DNA of 64,000 nt from Flavobacterium akiainvivens. Its GTDB lineage: Bacteria > Bacteroidota > Bacteroidia > Flavobacteriales > Flavobacteriaceae. Under the pieces are notes generated by a model. The model saw only the letters and a program-made list of their open reading frames with translations. It was not told the origin of the DNA and searched no databases. Every line of letters starts with the position of its first letter. The stretch's first letter is position 1. Positions 7,885 to 17,000 of this stretch are shown here, one piece after another. The translations under genes were made by a program, and so were the position numbers. Where the stretch lies: positions 4,203,936 to 4,267,935 of the forward strand of contig NZ_LIYD01000005.1 in assembly GCF_001278115.1 (NCBI RefSeq), given 5' to 3'.

Positions 7885-8787
7885 ATGGTTGAAAGTAAAC
7901 AGGCATATCGCGATTATTTATCTAAGGAGAAAAATTATTCCCCGCTCACTGTCAGGGCTTATCTTGATGATGTTGCTGCTTTTGAGCAGTTTATACAGCA
8001 GGATGATGCCGGCGCGCTACTTGAGGAAGTGGTGTATGCGCAGGTTAGGGGGTGGGTAATACTTTTGGTAGATAATGGTGTTGCTAACAAGTCGGTTAAC
8101 CGTAAAATGTCTTCCTTAAAATCATTCTACAGGTTTTTGTTAAAGGCAGGGGTAATTGAAGTTAGCCCCATGCAAAAACACAAATCACTAAAAACAGAGA
8201 AAAAAGTGCAGATTCCTTTTAGTGAAAAGGAATTGGCTGATGTAGTCGATTTTAATGCTTATCCTGATGATTTTGAGGGTGTTCGTAATCGCTTAATTAT
8301 AGAGTTGTTTTATGCTACCGGTATGCGCCGGGCTGAACTTATTGGTCTTAAGGTGTCTTCTTATGATGTTTCTAATGCTGCAATAAAGGTTTTGGGTAAG
8401 CGCAATAAAGAGCGTATAGTGCCGGTGTTGCCGGTAACAGCTGGTTTATTGGCGCAGTATCTTAATAAAAGGGCAGGGCTTGAAAATATAGTGGATCGCG
8501 ATATGTTAATTTTGACTTCGGGTGGAAAAAAAGTAAGCGAATCTTTTGTGTACAGGTTAATAAATCGTTACTTTAGTGTTGTCTCCGCTAAGGTAAAAAA
8601 GAGCCCGCACGTACTAAGGCATACTTTTGCAACGCACCTTTTAAACAACGGGGCCGATTTAAATTCAGTAAAGGAATTATTAGGGCACGCAAGTTTATCA
8701 TCTACACAAATATATACCCATAGCAGTCTTGCTCAGTTAAAGGAGGTGTATAAGGATGCTCATCCGCGAAACCGAAATGGTTCCTGA
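7885..8787 (+). CDS. xerC: XerC/XerD-type tyrosine recombinase
   Basis: The ATG at 7885 gives 300 residues, the usual size of chromosome-dimer-resolving Xer proteins. The N-terminal SAM-like DNA-binding domain (about 1-90) is followed by the catalytic domain. Active-site residues are all present: Arg in ATGMRRAELIGLK, Lys in VLGKRNKERIVP, and the H-R-H-Y set in HVLRHTFATHLLNNGADL and ELLGHASLSSTQIYTH. It probably acts at dif near the terminus during division. Whether it is the XerC or XerD partner cannot be told from sequence alone. Its place beside rpsU and the hibernation factor is ordinary chromosomal context, so it is not a mobile-element integrase. Confidence 0.9.
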   Translation: MVESKQAYRDYLSKEKNYSPLTVRAYLDDVAAFEQFIQQDDAGALLEEVVYAQVRGWVILLVDNGVANKSVNRKMSSLKSFYRFLLKAGVIEVSPMQKHKSLKTEKKVQIPFSEKELADVVDFNAYPDDFEGVRNRLIIELFYATGMRRAELIGLKVSSYDVSNAAIKVLGKRNKERIVPVLPVTAGLLAQYLNKRAGLENIVDRDMLILTSGGKKVSESFVYRLINRYFSVVSAKVKKSPHVLRHTFATHLLNNGADLNSVKELLGHASLSSTQIYTHSSLAQLKEVYKDAHPRNRNGS

Positions 8788-8814
8788 TTGTTCAACCACA
8801 AATTTGTTTTTATT

Positions 8815-9117
8815 ATGAAAGTGAATGTTCATGCAGTTAACTTTACAGTTGACAGGAAATTGGTTAGCTATGTACAAGGCAGGTTAGATAAGCTTGATAA
8901 GTATTATGACAAGGTTGTTTTTTCGGACGTATTTTTTAAGGTTGATAATAATAACCTGAAACAAAATAAGATAGCAGAGATTAAAATTAATGTGCCGGGA
9001 GATGAGTTTGTTGTAAAAAAACAATGTAAGAGTTTTGAGGAGGCAGTTGAGCTTGCGGCAGATAGCATGGAGCGTTTACTAATGAAAAGAAAGCAAAAAA
9101 TCAGGGCACATTCTTAA
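8815..9117 (+). CDS. raiA: Ribosome hibernation-promoting factor (HPF/RaiA family, short form)
   Basis: The ATG at 8815 gives 100 residues (MKVNVHAVNFTVDRKLVSYV), which better fits the family start than an upstream TTG at 8788. It is the single-domain beta-alpha-beta-beta-beta-alpha form without the long C-terminal dimerisation domain. The basic C-terminus (MKRKQKIRAHS) fits rRNA contact. These factors bind the 30S decoding region in stationary phase and inactivate ribosomes. It follows the recombinase gene by 27 nt. Confidence 0.9.
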   Translation: MKVNVHAVNFTVDRKLVSYVQGRLDKLDKYYDKVVFSDVFFKVDNNNLKQNKIAEIKINVPGDEFVVKKQCKSFEEAVELAADSMERLLMKRKQKIRAHS

Positions 9118-9141
9118 GATTAAAAATTTTTAAGAAAATGT

Positions 9142-9171
9142 TTTGATTAAAAGATAAATTATATACATTTG
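9142..9171 (+). promoter_or_regulatory. Promoter of the tRNA-Thr/Tyr genes
   Basis: TTTG (9142-9145), 18-nt spacer, TACATTTG (9164-9171): an almost perfect Bacteroidota promoter about 40 nt before the first tRNA. Confidence 0.8.
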
Positions 9172-9172
9172 C

Positions 9173-9199
9173 AGTCCGTTAGAAATAGCGGGCTTTTTT
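9173..9199 (+). terminator. Hairpin with T-run, overlapping the tRNA promoter start region
   Basis: AGTCCGTT / AGCGGGCT (two G-U pairs) with a six-base loop and six T. It probably ends the hibernation-factor transcript. It also covers the expected start site of the tRNA promoter, so it could act on early tRNA transcripts. Confidence 0.6.
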
Positions 9200-9208
9200 A
9201 TTGAGTTT

Positions 9209-9282
9209 GCCGGTGTAGCTCAGCTGGCTAGAGCAGCTGATTTGTAATCAGCAGGTCGTGGGTTCGAGTCCCTCTATCGGCT
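9209..9282 (+). tRNA. tRNA-Thr (anticodon TGT)
   Basis: Acceptor stem GCCGGTG / TATCGGC, D arm AGCTCAGCTGGCTAGAGC, anticodon stem GCTGA/TCAGC around TTTGTAA, T arm GTGGGTTCGAGTCCCTC. CCA is not encoded. Confidence 0.96.
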
Positions 9283-9317
9283 CAAGAAAATGTTTTTTGA
9301 AATACAAAATGTAAGGC

Positions 9318-9399
9318 GGGGAGATACTCAAGCGGCCAACGAGGACGGACTGTAAATCCGTTGGTTACACCTTCGCAGGTTCGAATCCTGCTCTCCCCA
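9318..9399 (+). tRNA. tRNA-Tyr (anticodon GTA)
   Basis: Class II tRNA of 82 nt. The acceptor stem is GGGGAGA / TCTCCCC, the anticodon loop is CTGTAAA, and there is a long variable arm and the T arm GCAGGTTCGAATCCTGC. CCA is not encoded. Confidence 0.96.
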
Positions 9400-9410
9400 C
9401 AAAATTTTAT

Positions 9411-9441
9411 TTTGACGATTGAATTATTAGTTTTAATTTCG
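9411..9441 (+). promoter_or_regulatory. Candidate promoter of tRNA-Thr(GGT)-tuf
   Basis: TTTG (9411-9414), exact 19-nt spacer, TAATTTCG (9434-9441), one base off TAnnTTTG. It lies in the 85-bp gap where E. coli has glyT. Confidence 0.6.
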
Positions 9442-9484
9442 CGCGGCTTTAAAGCTAAAAACTGTGTTAAAGTAAATTAAGATT

Positions 9485-9556
9485 GCCGGTGTAGCTCAGG
9501 GGTAGAGTGCTTCCTTGGTAAGGAAGAGGTCACGGGTTCAAATCCCGTCATTGGCT
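9485..9556 (+). tRNA. tRNA-Thr (anticodon GGT)
   Basis: Acceptor GCCGGTG / CATTGGC, anticodon stem CTTCC/GGAAG around TTGGTAA, T arm CACGGGTTCAAATCCCGTC. It is 56 bp upstream of tuf, the order seen in the E. coli thrT-tufB operon. Confidence 0.95.
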
Positions 9557-9611
9557 CAACGTTTAGAAGAATTTGAACACTAATTATAAACTAAGATTAA
9601 ATTATTAAATC

Positions 9612-10799
9612 ATGGCAAAGGAAACTTTTGATAGGTCAAAGCCGCACCTTAACATAGGTACTATCGGGCACGTTGACCACGGTAAGACAACTTTGACTGC
9701 TGCTATTACTAAAGTTCTAGCTGATGCAGGTCTTTCTGAAGCTAAATCATTCGATCAGATTGACAATGCTCCTGAAGAAAAAGAAAGGGGTATTACTATT
9801 AATACTTCACACGTAGAATATGCTACAGCTAACCGTCACTATGCTCACGTTGACTGTCCAGGTCACGCTGACTACGTTAAGAACATGGTTACTGGTGCTG
9901 CCCAGATGGACGGTGCTATCCTTGTTGTTGCTGCTACAGACGGTCCTATGCCACAAACTCGTGAGCACATCCTTCTAGGTCGCCAGGTAGGTGTGCCTCG
10001 TATGGTTGTTTTCATGAACAAAGTTGACATGGTTGATGATGCTGAGCTTCTTGAGCTTGTTGAAATGGAAATTCGTGACCTTCTTTCATTCTATCAGTAT
10101 GATGGTGATAATGGTCCTGTTATCCAGGGTTCTGCTCTTGGTGCACTTAACGGTGAGCCAAAATGGGTTGATACTGTAATGCAACTTATGGATGCTGTTG
10201 ACAACTGGATCGAACTTCCTGTTCGTGACGTTGAAAAACCATTCCTAATGCCGGTTGAAGACGTGTTTACAATTACAGGTCGTGGTACTGTTGCTACTGG
10301 CCGTATTGAAACAGGTGTTGCTAACACTGGTGATCCGGTTGAAATCATTGGTATGGGTGCTGAAAAACTTACATCTACTATTACAGGTGTTGAGATGTTC
10401 CGTAAAATCCTTGACCGTGGTGAAGCTGGTGACAACGTAGGTCTGCTTCTACGTGGTATCGATAAAGCTGATATCCGTCGTGGTATGGTTATCATTAAGC
10501 CAGGATCTGTTAAGCCTCACGCTCACTTCAAAGCTGAAGTTTATATCCTTAAGAAAGAAGAAGGTGGACGTCACACTCCATTCCACAATAACTACCGCCC
10601 TCAGTTCTACGTTCGTACAACTGACGTAACTGGTACTATTTCTCTTCCTGCTGGTGTTGAGATGGTTATGCCAGGTGATAACCTTACAATTGAGGTTACG
10701 CTTCTTAGCCCAATCGCTCTAAGTGTAGGTCTTCGTTTCGCTATCCGCGAAGGTGGTCGTACAGTAGGTGCTGGTCAGGTAACTGAAATTCTTGACTAA
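9612..10799 (+). CDS. tuf: Elongation factor Tu
   Basis: A 395-residue GTPase that delivers aminoacyl-tRNA to the ribosomal A site. G motifs: GHVDHGKTTL (G1), RGITINT (G2), DCPGHADY (G3), NKVDMVD (G4) and SAL (G5). Domains 2 and 3 follow with GRGTVATGRIE and HTPFHNNYRPQFYVRTTDVTG. Codon choice is strongly biased, as expected of an abundant protein. It is part of the tRNA-tuf-secE-nusG-rpl-rpo block and is followed by a terminator. Confidence 0.99.
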   Translation: MAKETFDRSKPHLNIGTIGHVDHGKTTLTAAITKVLADAGLSEAKSFDQIDNAPEEKERGITINTSHVEYATANRHYAHVDCPGHADYVKNMVTGAAQMDGAILVVAATDGPMPQTREHILLGRQVGVPRMVVFMNKVDMVDDAELLELVEMEIRDLLSFYQYDGDNGPVIQGSALGALNGEPKWVDTVMQLMDAVDNWIELPVRDVEKPFLMPVEDVFTITGRGTVATGRIETGVANTGDPVEIIGMGAEKLTSTITGVEMFRKILDRGEAGDNVGLLLRGIDKADIRRGMVIIKPGSVKPHAHFKAEVYILKKEEGGRHTPFHNNYRPQFYVRTTDVTGTISLPAGVEMVMPGDNLTIEVTLLSPIALSVGLRFAIREGGRTVGAGQVTEILD

Positions 10800-10815
10800 T
10801 TATTTTTAAATATAT

Positions 10816-10853
10816 AAAAGCCAGTCCGTTGCTTCGGTATCGGCTGGCTTTTA
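10816..10853 (+). terminator. tuf terminator
   Basis: AAAGCCAG / CTGGCTTT stem with T-run at 10849-10852. It ends only 6 nt before tRNA-Trp, leaving no room for a separate promoter. Confidence 0.75.
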
Positions 10854-10858
10854 AACAA

Positions 10859-10929
10859 ACGGGTGTAGTTCAAGGGTAGAATAGCGGTCTCCAAAACCGT
10901 TGATGGGGGTTCGAATCCCTCCACCCGTG
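10859..10929 (+). tRNA. tRNA-Trp (anticodon CCA)
   Basis: Acceptor ACGGGTG / CACCCGT, anticodon stem GCGGT/ACCGT around CTCCAAA, T arm GGGGGTTCGAATCCCTC. It precedes secE by 17 nt, a common placement in bacteria. Confidence 0.95.
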
Positions 10930-10946
10930 CTTAAAACAGAAAGAAA

Positions 10947-11144
10947 ATGGCAAAGATTACTAATTATATATCAGATGCATTTACTGAGCTGAAAGACAAT
11001 GTAACGTGGCCTGAGTGGGCAGAAGTGCAGCGCCTTACCATTATTGTAGCTGTTTTTTCGGTAATATTTGCCCTGGTTACTTTTGGAGTTGATAAAGGCT
11101 TTGAAGTTATTGTAGCTAAAATATATACATTACTAAAAGGTTAA
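10947..11144 (+). CDS. secE: Preprotein translocase subunit SecE
   Basis: A 65-residue single-span SecE. The amphipathic segment AFTELKDNVTWPEWAEVQRLT carries the conserved NVTWP motif, followed by one transmembrane helix (about residues 28-48). It stabilises SecY in the inner-membrane export channel. Position before nusG is the standard bacterial order. Confidence 0.95.
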   Translation: MAKITNYISDAFTELKDNVTWPEWAEVQRLTIIVAVFSVIFALVTFGVDKGFEVIVAKIYTLLKG

Positions 11145-11154
11145 TTTTATTACG

Positions 11155-11706
11155 ATGACTGATAACAATGTCAAAAAGTGGTATGTAGTTAGAGCGGTAA
11201 GCGGTCAGGAAAATAAAGTTAAAAACTATATCGAGACTGAAATAAGCAAAGCCGGACTTTCTGACTATGTATCTCAGGTGCTTGTGCCTACTGAAAAAGT
11301 GGTGCAGGTAAGAGATGGAAAAAAAATAAGTAAAGACAGGGTATACTTTCCTGGTTATGTAATGCTTGAGGCTAACCTAACCGGAGAGGTTCCGCATATT
11401 ATAAAGTCTATAACCGGTGTTATAGGCTTCCTTGGTGAAACCAAAGGCGGAGACGCGGTTCCATTAAGGCTTACTGAAGTAAACAGGATGCTTGGTAAGG
11501 TTGATGAGCTTTCGGTTAAAACAGATAACGTTTCTATACCATTTACAATTGGTGAAACAGTTAAGGTAATCGATGGTCCGTTTAACGGATTTAATGGCTC
11601 TGTTGAAAAAGTTAATGAAGAGAAGCGTAAGCTTGAGGTTATGGTGAAAATCTTCGGAAGGAAGACGCCGCTTGAGTTGAGCTTTATGCAGGTTGAAAAA
11701 GTATAA
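11155..11706 (+). CDS. nusG: Transcription termination/antitermination protein NusG
   Basis: 183 residues with the NGN domain (KKWYVVRAVSGQENKVKNYIE; FPGYVMLEANL) and a C-terminal KOW domain (IGETVKVIDGPFNGFNGSVEKV). It binds the RNA polymerase clamp, suppresses pausing and links polymerase to Rho or ribosomal S10. It lies 10 nt after secE. Confidence 0.97.
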   Translation: MTDNNVKKWYVVRAVSGQENKVKNYIETEISKAGLSDYVSQVLVPTEKVVQVRDGKKISKDRVYFPGYVMLEANLTGEVPHIIKSITGVIGFLGETKGGDAVPLRLTEVNRMLGKVDELSVKTDNVSIPFTIGETVKVIDGPFNGFNGSVEKVNEEKRKLEVMVKIFGRKTPLELSFMQVEKV

Positions 11707-11729
11707 TTTTAGTTACACATATTATAAAT

Positions 11730-11758
11730 CACTTCTTCGCTTCCAATTGGAGAAAGTG
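11730..11758 (+). promoter_or_regulatory. Possible hairpin in the rplK leader
   Basis: CACTT / AAGTG flank an inner self-complementary TCCAATTGGA between nusG and rplK. It has no T-run. It could be an L1 or processing site in the leader; the structure is weak. Confidence 0.3.
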
Positions 11759-11774
11759 CTAAATCTTTAAAGAA

Positions 11775-12212
11775 ATGGCTAAAGAAATTAGTAAAGTAGT
11801 TAAACTACAAGTTAAGGGAGGTGCTGCGAACCCGTCGCCACCGGTTGGACCTGCTTTGGGAGCTGCTGGCGTTAATATCATGGAGTTCTGTAAGCAGTTT
11901 AATGCTAGGACTCAGGATAAGCCCGGCAAAGTATTACCGGTACAAATTACCGTGTATAAAGACAAATCGTTTGAATTTGTTGTAAAAACTCCACCGGCTG
12001 CAATACAGCTTATGGATGCTGCCAAAATCAAGTCAGGTTCAGGTCAACCAAACCGTAAGAAAGTAGCAAGCGTTACTTGGGATCAGATCAGGGCTATTGC
12101 AGAAGACAAAATGGCTGACCTAAATGCTTTCACTATTGAGAAAGCTATGAGCATGGTTGCCGGTACTGCAAGGTCTATGGGTATAACTGTATCAGGAACA
12201 GCTCCTTTTTAA
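11775..12212 (+). CDS. rplK: 50S ribosomal protein L11
   Basis: 145 residues with the N-terminal PNPSPPVGPALGAAGVNIM-like proline-rich motif (NPSPPVGPALGAAGVNIMEF) and the C-terminal rRNA-binding domain. It forms the GTPase-associated centre with 23S helices 43-44 and the L10-L12 stalk. The Flavobacterium-type protein follows nusG directly. Confidence 0.98.
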   Translation: MAKEISKVVKLQVKGGAANPSPPVGPALGAAGVNIMEFCKQFNARTQDKPGKVLPVQITVYKDKSFEFVVKTPPAAIQLMDAAKIKSGSGQPNRKKVASVTWDQIRAIAEDKMADLNAFTIEKAMSMVAGTARSMGITVSGTAPF

Positions 12213-12233
12213 TCGTTTAAAAGACAAGAGAAA

Positions 12234-12923
12234 ATGGCAAAATTGACAAAAAAACAAAAAGACGCTGCTTCTAAAATTGAGAAGAACAAGCTGTACTCTC
12301 TGAAAGATGCTTCTGCATTAATCAAGACGGTTGCTTCTGCTAAATTTGATGAATCAGTAGATATCTCGGTTCGCCTGGGTGTAGATCCTCGTAAAGCTAA
12401 CCAGATGGTAAGGGGTGTAGTAACACTTCCTCATGGTACAGGTAAAGATGTAAGGGTTCTTGCTCTTGTTACTCCTGATAAAGAAGCTGAAGCTAAAGCT
12501 GCCGGTGCAGACTTTGTAGGTTTAGATGACTATCTTCAAAAAATTAAAGACGGCTGGACAGATGTAGATGTAATTATTACTGTACCTGCAGTTATGGGTA
12601 AGCTTGGTCCTCTTGGTAGGATTCTTGGTCCTCGTGGCCTTATGCCAAACCCTAAAACCGGTACTGTAACAATGGAAGTTGGTAAAGCTGTTCAGGAAGT
12701 TAAAGCGGGTAAAATTGACTTTAAAGTTGATAAAACCGGTATAGTACACGCTGGTATCGGCAGGGTATCTTTTGATGCTGACAAAATTGCTGAGAACGCT
12801 CACGAAATTATCCAAACATTAATCAAATTAAAACCAGTTGCGGCTAAAGGTACTTATATTAAGGGTATCCACATATCAAGCACCATGAGCCCTGCTATTG
12901 CTTTAGATCCTAAAGCGGTATAA
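12234..12923 (+). CDS. rplA: 50S ribosomal protein L1
   Basis: 229 residues, the normal length. Signatures are VDISVRLGVDPRKANQMVRG near residue 45 and MGKLGPLGRILGPRGLMPNPK near residue 125. L1 forms the mobile stalk near the E site and in many bacteria represses translation of its own rplK-rplA mRNA. Confidence 0.98.
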   Translation: MAKLTKKQKDAASKIEKNKLYSLKDASALIKTVASAKFDESVDISVRLGVDPRKANQMVRGVVTLPHGTGKDVRVLALVTPDKEAEAKAAGADFVGLDDYLQKIKDGWTDVDVIITVPAVMGKLGPLGRILGPRGLMPNPKTGTVTMEVGKAVQEVKAGKIDFKVDKTGIVHAGIGRVSFDADKIAENAHEIIQTLIKLKPVAAKGTYIKGIHISSTMSPAIALDPKAV

Positions 12924-12946
12924 TTGGTAGTTAAAGAATATTTATT

Positions 12947-13462
12947 ATGACTAAAGAGCAAAAATCAAAAGTTATTGAAGATTTAACTGCACAGCTTGCC
13001 GCGTCGAATGTTGTTTACATTGCCGATATATCAGGACTGAATGCAGAAACTACTTCAAACCTTAGGAGGGCTTGTTTCAAAGAAGGTATTAAACTAGAGG
13101 TTGTAAAAAACACCCTGCTTGAAAAAGCAATGGAGAATGTTGAAAACAACTACAGCGACCTTCCTTCAATCCTTAAAGGTAATACTGCTATACTTATTGC
13201 AGAGAACGGTAACGCTCCTGCTAAAGTTATCAAGGAATTCCGCAAAAAATCTGATAAGCCTGTACTTAAGGGTGCTTACATCCATGAGGCTGTATTTATT
13301 GGAGACAACCAGCTTGATGCCCTTGTATCACTTAAATCTAAAGAAGAAGTTATCGGCGAAATCATCGGTATTCTTCAGTCTCCTGCTAAGAATGTTATTT
13401 CTGCCCTTAAATCAGGCGGTAGCACTATTGCAGGCCTTGTTAAAACGTTATCTGAAAGGTAA
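12947..13462 (+). CDS. rplJ: 50S ribosomal protein L10
   Basis: 171 residues: the N-terminal rRNA-binding domain (VVYIADISGLNAETTSNLRR) and a C-terminal helix that carries L7/L12 dimers. It forms the base of the stalk. It is 61 bp before rplL. Confidence 0.97.
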   Translation: MTKEQKSKVIEDLTAQLAASNVVYIADISGLNAETTSNLRRACFKEGIKLEVVKNTLLEKAMENVENNYSDLPSILKGNTAILIAENGNAPAKVIKEFRKKSDKPVLKGAYIHEAVFIGDNQLDALVSLKSKEEVIGEIIGILQSPAKNVISALKSGGSTIAGLVKTLSER

Positions 13463-13523
13463 CAACCACCGCGAGAACGCATTTATAAATTATATATTAC
13501 AAACTATTTAAAACGATAGAAAA

Positions 13524-13901
13524 ATGGCAGATTTGAAACAATTCGCAGAACAACTAGTTAACCTTACAGTTAAAGAGGTTAATGAACTTGCTACAATACT
13601 TAAAGAAGAATATGGCATTGAGCCTGCAGCTGCTGCTGTAGCTTTCGCTGGCCCTGCTGCTGGTGGTGATGCTCCTGCTGCTGAAGAGCAAACTGAATTT
13701 ACTGTAGTTCTTAAAGACGCTGGTGCTTCTAAGCTTGGTGTTGTTAAGGCTGTAAAAGAGCTTACTGGCCTAGGTCTTAAAGAAGCTAAAGACCTTGTAG
13801 ACGGTGCTCCTGCTAACGTAAAAGAAGGTGTTTCTAAAGATGAGGCTGAAGGCCTTAAGAAAGCTCTAGAAGAAGCTGGTGCAGTAGTTGAGCTTAAATA
13901 A
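13524..13901 (+). CDS. rplL: 50S ribosomal protein L7/L12
   Basis: 125 residues: N-terminal dimerisation helices, an Ala/Gly-rich hinge (about residues 34-55) and the globular C-terminal domain (KLGVVKAVKELTGLGLKEAK) that recruits translation GTPases. Codon bias is very strong. A hairpin follows before rpoB. Confidence 0.98.
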   Translation: MADLKQFAEQLVNLTVKEVNELATILKEEYGIEPAAAAVAFAGPAAGGDAPAAEEQTEFTVVLKDAGASKLGVVKAVKELTGLGLKEAKDLVDGAPANVKEGVSKDEAEGLKKALEEAGAVVELK

Positions 13902-13924
13902 GCTTACATCGGTATAAAACCTTA

Positions 13925-13968
13925 GGTTTAGGCCTTGAGAAGAACTCTCAAAGGCCTAAACCATTTTT
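13925..13968 (+). terminator. rplL-rpoB attenuator hairpin
   Basis: A 16-bp stem (GGTTTAGGCC and TTGAGA against their complements, with a one-base bulge), then ATTTTT. It sits between rplL and rpoB, where E. coli also has a partial terminator that sets the ratio of ribosomal proteins to polymerase. Confidence 0.8.
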
Positions 13969-14028
13969 CGTATAATAACATTTTATACGCGCTTATTAGA
14001 ATTACTTTAATCATAATTTTGTCCATTG

Positions 14029-17000
14029 ATGATAACAAATCAGACTGAAAGATTAAATTTTGCCTCTACAAAAAACATCCCAAGTTATCCTGATTTCCTT
14101 GATATCCAGATAAAATCGTTCAGGGATTTCTTCCAACTGGAAACCAAATCGGATGAAAGGGGCAACGAAGGTCTTTATAACACCTTCATGGAAAACTTTC
14201 CGATTACTGATACCCGCAATCAGTTTGTGCTGGAGTTCCTTGATTATTTTGTTGATCCACCACGTTATACAATTGAGGAGTGTATAGACAGGGGCCTTAC
14301 ATACAGCGTGCCGCTAAAAGCCAGGCTAAAGCTTTATTGTACCGACCCTGAGCATGAAGATTTTGAAACAATTGTACAGGATGTGTATTTGGGTACTATC
14401 CCTTATATGACTCCAAGCGGTACATTTGTTATCAACGGGGCAGAGCGTGTAGTTGTATCGCAGCTTCACCGTTCTCCCGGTGTATTCTTTGGCCAGTCGT
14501 TCCACGCTAACGGAACAAAACTTTACTCTGCAAGGGTAATTCCTTTTAAAGGTTCATGGATTGAATTTGCTACAGACATTAACAATGTTATGTATGCTTA
14601 TATCGACAGGAAGAAAAAACTTCCGGTAACCACCCTTTTCCGTGCCATTGGCTTTGAAAGGGATAAGGATATCCTTGAAATATTTGACCTGGCTGAAGAA
14701 ATCAAGGTTTCTAAAACAGGGCTTAAAAAATATATAGGCAGGAGGCTTGCCGCACGTGTGCTTAATACATGGCATGAAGATTTCGTAGATGAAGATACGG
14801 GAGAAGTTGTGTCTATTGAGCGTAACGAGATTATATTAGACCGTGATACCCTTATCGATAAAGATAACGTTGAGGAAATCATTGATTCTAACGTAAAAAC
14901 AATCTTGTTGCACAAAGAGGATAATAATCAGGCAGATTATACCATTATCCACAACACGCTGCAAAAAGACCCTACAAACTCTGAAAAAGAAGCCGTAGAG
15001 CACATCTACCGTCAGCTGCGTAATGCAGAACCACCTGATGAGGAGACTGCACGTGGCATTATAGATAAACTGTTCTTCTCAGACCAGCGCTACAACCTTG
15101 GTGATGTAGGCCGTTACAGGATGAACAAAAAACTTAACCTTGACATCCCTATGGATAAGCAGGTGCTTACCAAAGAGGATATCATAACTATTGTTAAGTA
15201 CCTTATTGAGCTTATAAACTCTAAGGCAGAGATTGATGATATTGACCACCTTTCTAACCGTCGTGTACGTACGGTAGGTGAGCAGCTTTCGGCACAGTTT
15301 GGTGTAGGTCTTGCCCGTATGGCCAGGACTATCCGCGAGCGTATGAACGTAAGGGATAACGAGGTGTTTACACCTATCGACCTTATTAACGCTAAGACTT
15401 TGTCGTCTGTTATCAACTCGTTCTTTGGTACTAACCAGCTTTCTCAGTTCATGGACCAAACCAATCCACTTGCTGAGATTACCCACAAGCGCAGGCTGTC
15501 TGCACTTGGACCGGGTGGTCTTTCAAGGGAAAGGGCAGGTTTTGAGGTGCGAGACGTTCACTATACACACTATGGCCGTCTTTGTCCTATCGAAACGCCT
15601 GAAGGTCCGAACATTGGTCTAATCTCATCTCTTGGTGTATATGCCAAAGTAAACGGGATGGGCTTTATCGAAACGCCTTACCGCAAGGTAACCGATGGTA
15701 AAGTAGACCTTGTTAACGAGCCGGTTTACCTAAGCGCCGAAGAAGAAGAAGGCAAGATGATTGCACAGGCTAACACTGAAATGGATGATAATGGTACCAT
15801 TACTACAGACAGGGTTATTGTGCGTGAGGAAGGCGACTTCCCGGTTGTAGACCCATCGGCAGTACATTATACTGACGTTGCGCCTAACCAGATTGCCTCT
15901 ATCTCTGCATCGCTTATTCCGTTCCTTGAGCACGATGACGCCAACCGCGCGCTGATGGGCTCTAACATGATGCGCCAGGCCGTACCGTTGTTACGTCCTG
16001 ATTCGCCAATTGTAGGTACGGGCCTTGAGCGCCAGGTAGCTTCAGACTCTCGTGTACTTATTAACGCCGAAGGCCATGGTACTGTAGAGTATGTAGATGC
16101 TAACGAGATTACTATTAAATATGACAGGACCGACCGCGAGCGTAGCGTAAGCTTTGATCCGGACGAGAAAACATACCGGCTTATCAAGTTCCGTAAAACG
16201 AACCAGAGCACAAGCATTAACCTTAAGCCTATCGTAAGGAAAGGCGACAGGGTAGTGCCGGGCCAGGTTTTATGTGAAGGCTATGCTACACAAAACGGTG
16301 AACTTGCCCTTGGCCGTAACCTTCAGGTAGCGTTCATGCCATGGAAAGGTTATAACTTTGAGGATGCTATCGTTATTTCTGAAAAGGTAGTGCGTGATGA
16401 TATCTTCACGTCTATCCACGTAGACGATTATTCTCTTGAAGTAAGGGATACCAAACTGGGTAACGAAGAACTTACCAACGATATACCTAACGTATCTGAA
16501 GAGGCTACTAAAGACCTTGATGAGAACGGTATGATCAGGATTGGTGCCGAGGTTAAGCCTGGCGATATCCTTATTGGTAAGATTACCCCTAAAGGTGAAA
16601 GCGACCCAACCCCTGAAGAAAAACTGCTTCGCGCCATCTTTGGCGACAAGGCAGGTGATGTTAAAGATGCTTCACTAAAAGCGTCTCCGTCACTTCACGG
16701 TGTGGTACTTGATAAAAAACTTTTTGCACGTGCGGTTAAAGATAAGCGCAAGCGTACTAAAGATAAAGATGATTTGACCAAGCTTGAAATGGACTTTGAA
16801 GTGAAGTTCAACGAGCTTAAAGACAGGCTTATTGAAAAGCTGTTTGAAATTGTAAACGGTAAAACATCTCAGGGTGTAATGAACGACCTTGGCGAAGAAG
16901 TACTTCCAAAAGGTAAGAAGTATACCCAGAAGATGCTGTATGCAGTTGAAGATTTTGCACACCTTACAAAAGGCCAGTGGACAACGGATGACGAAACCAA

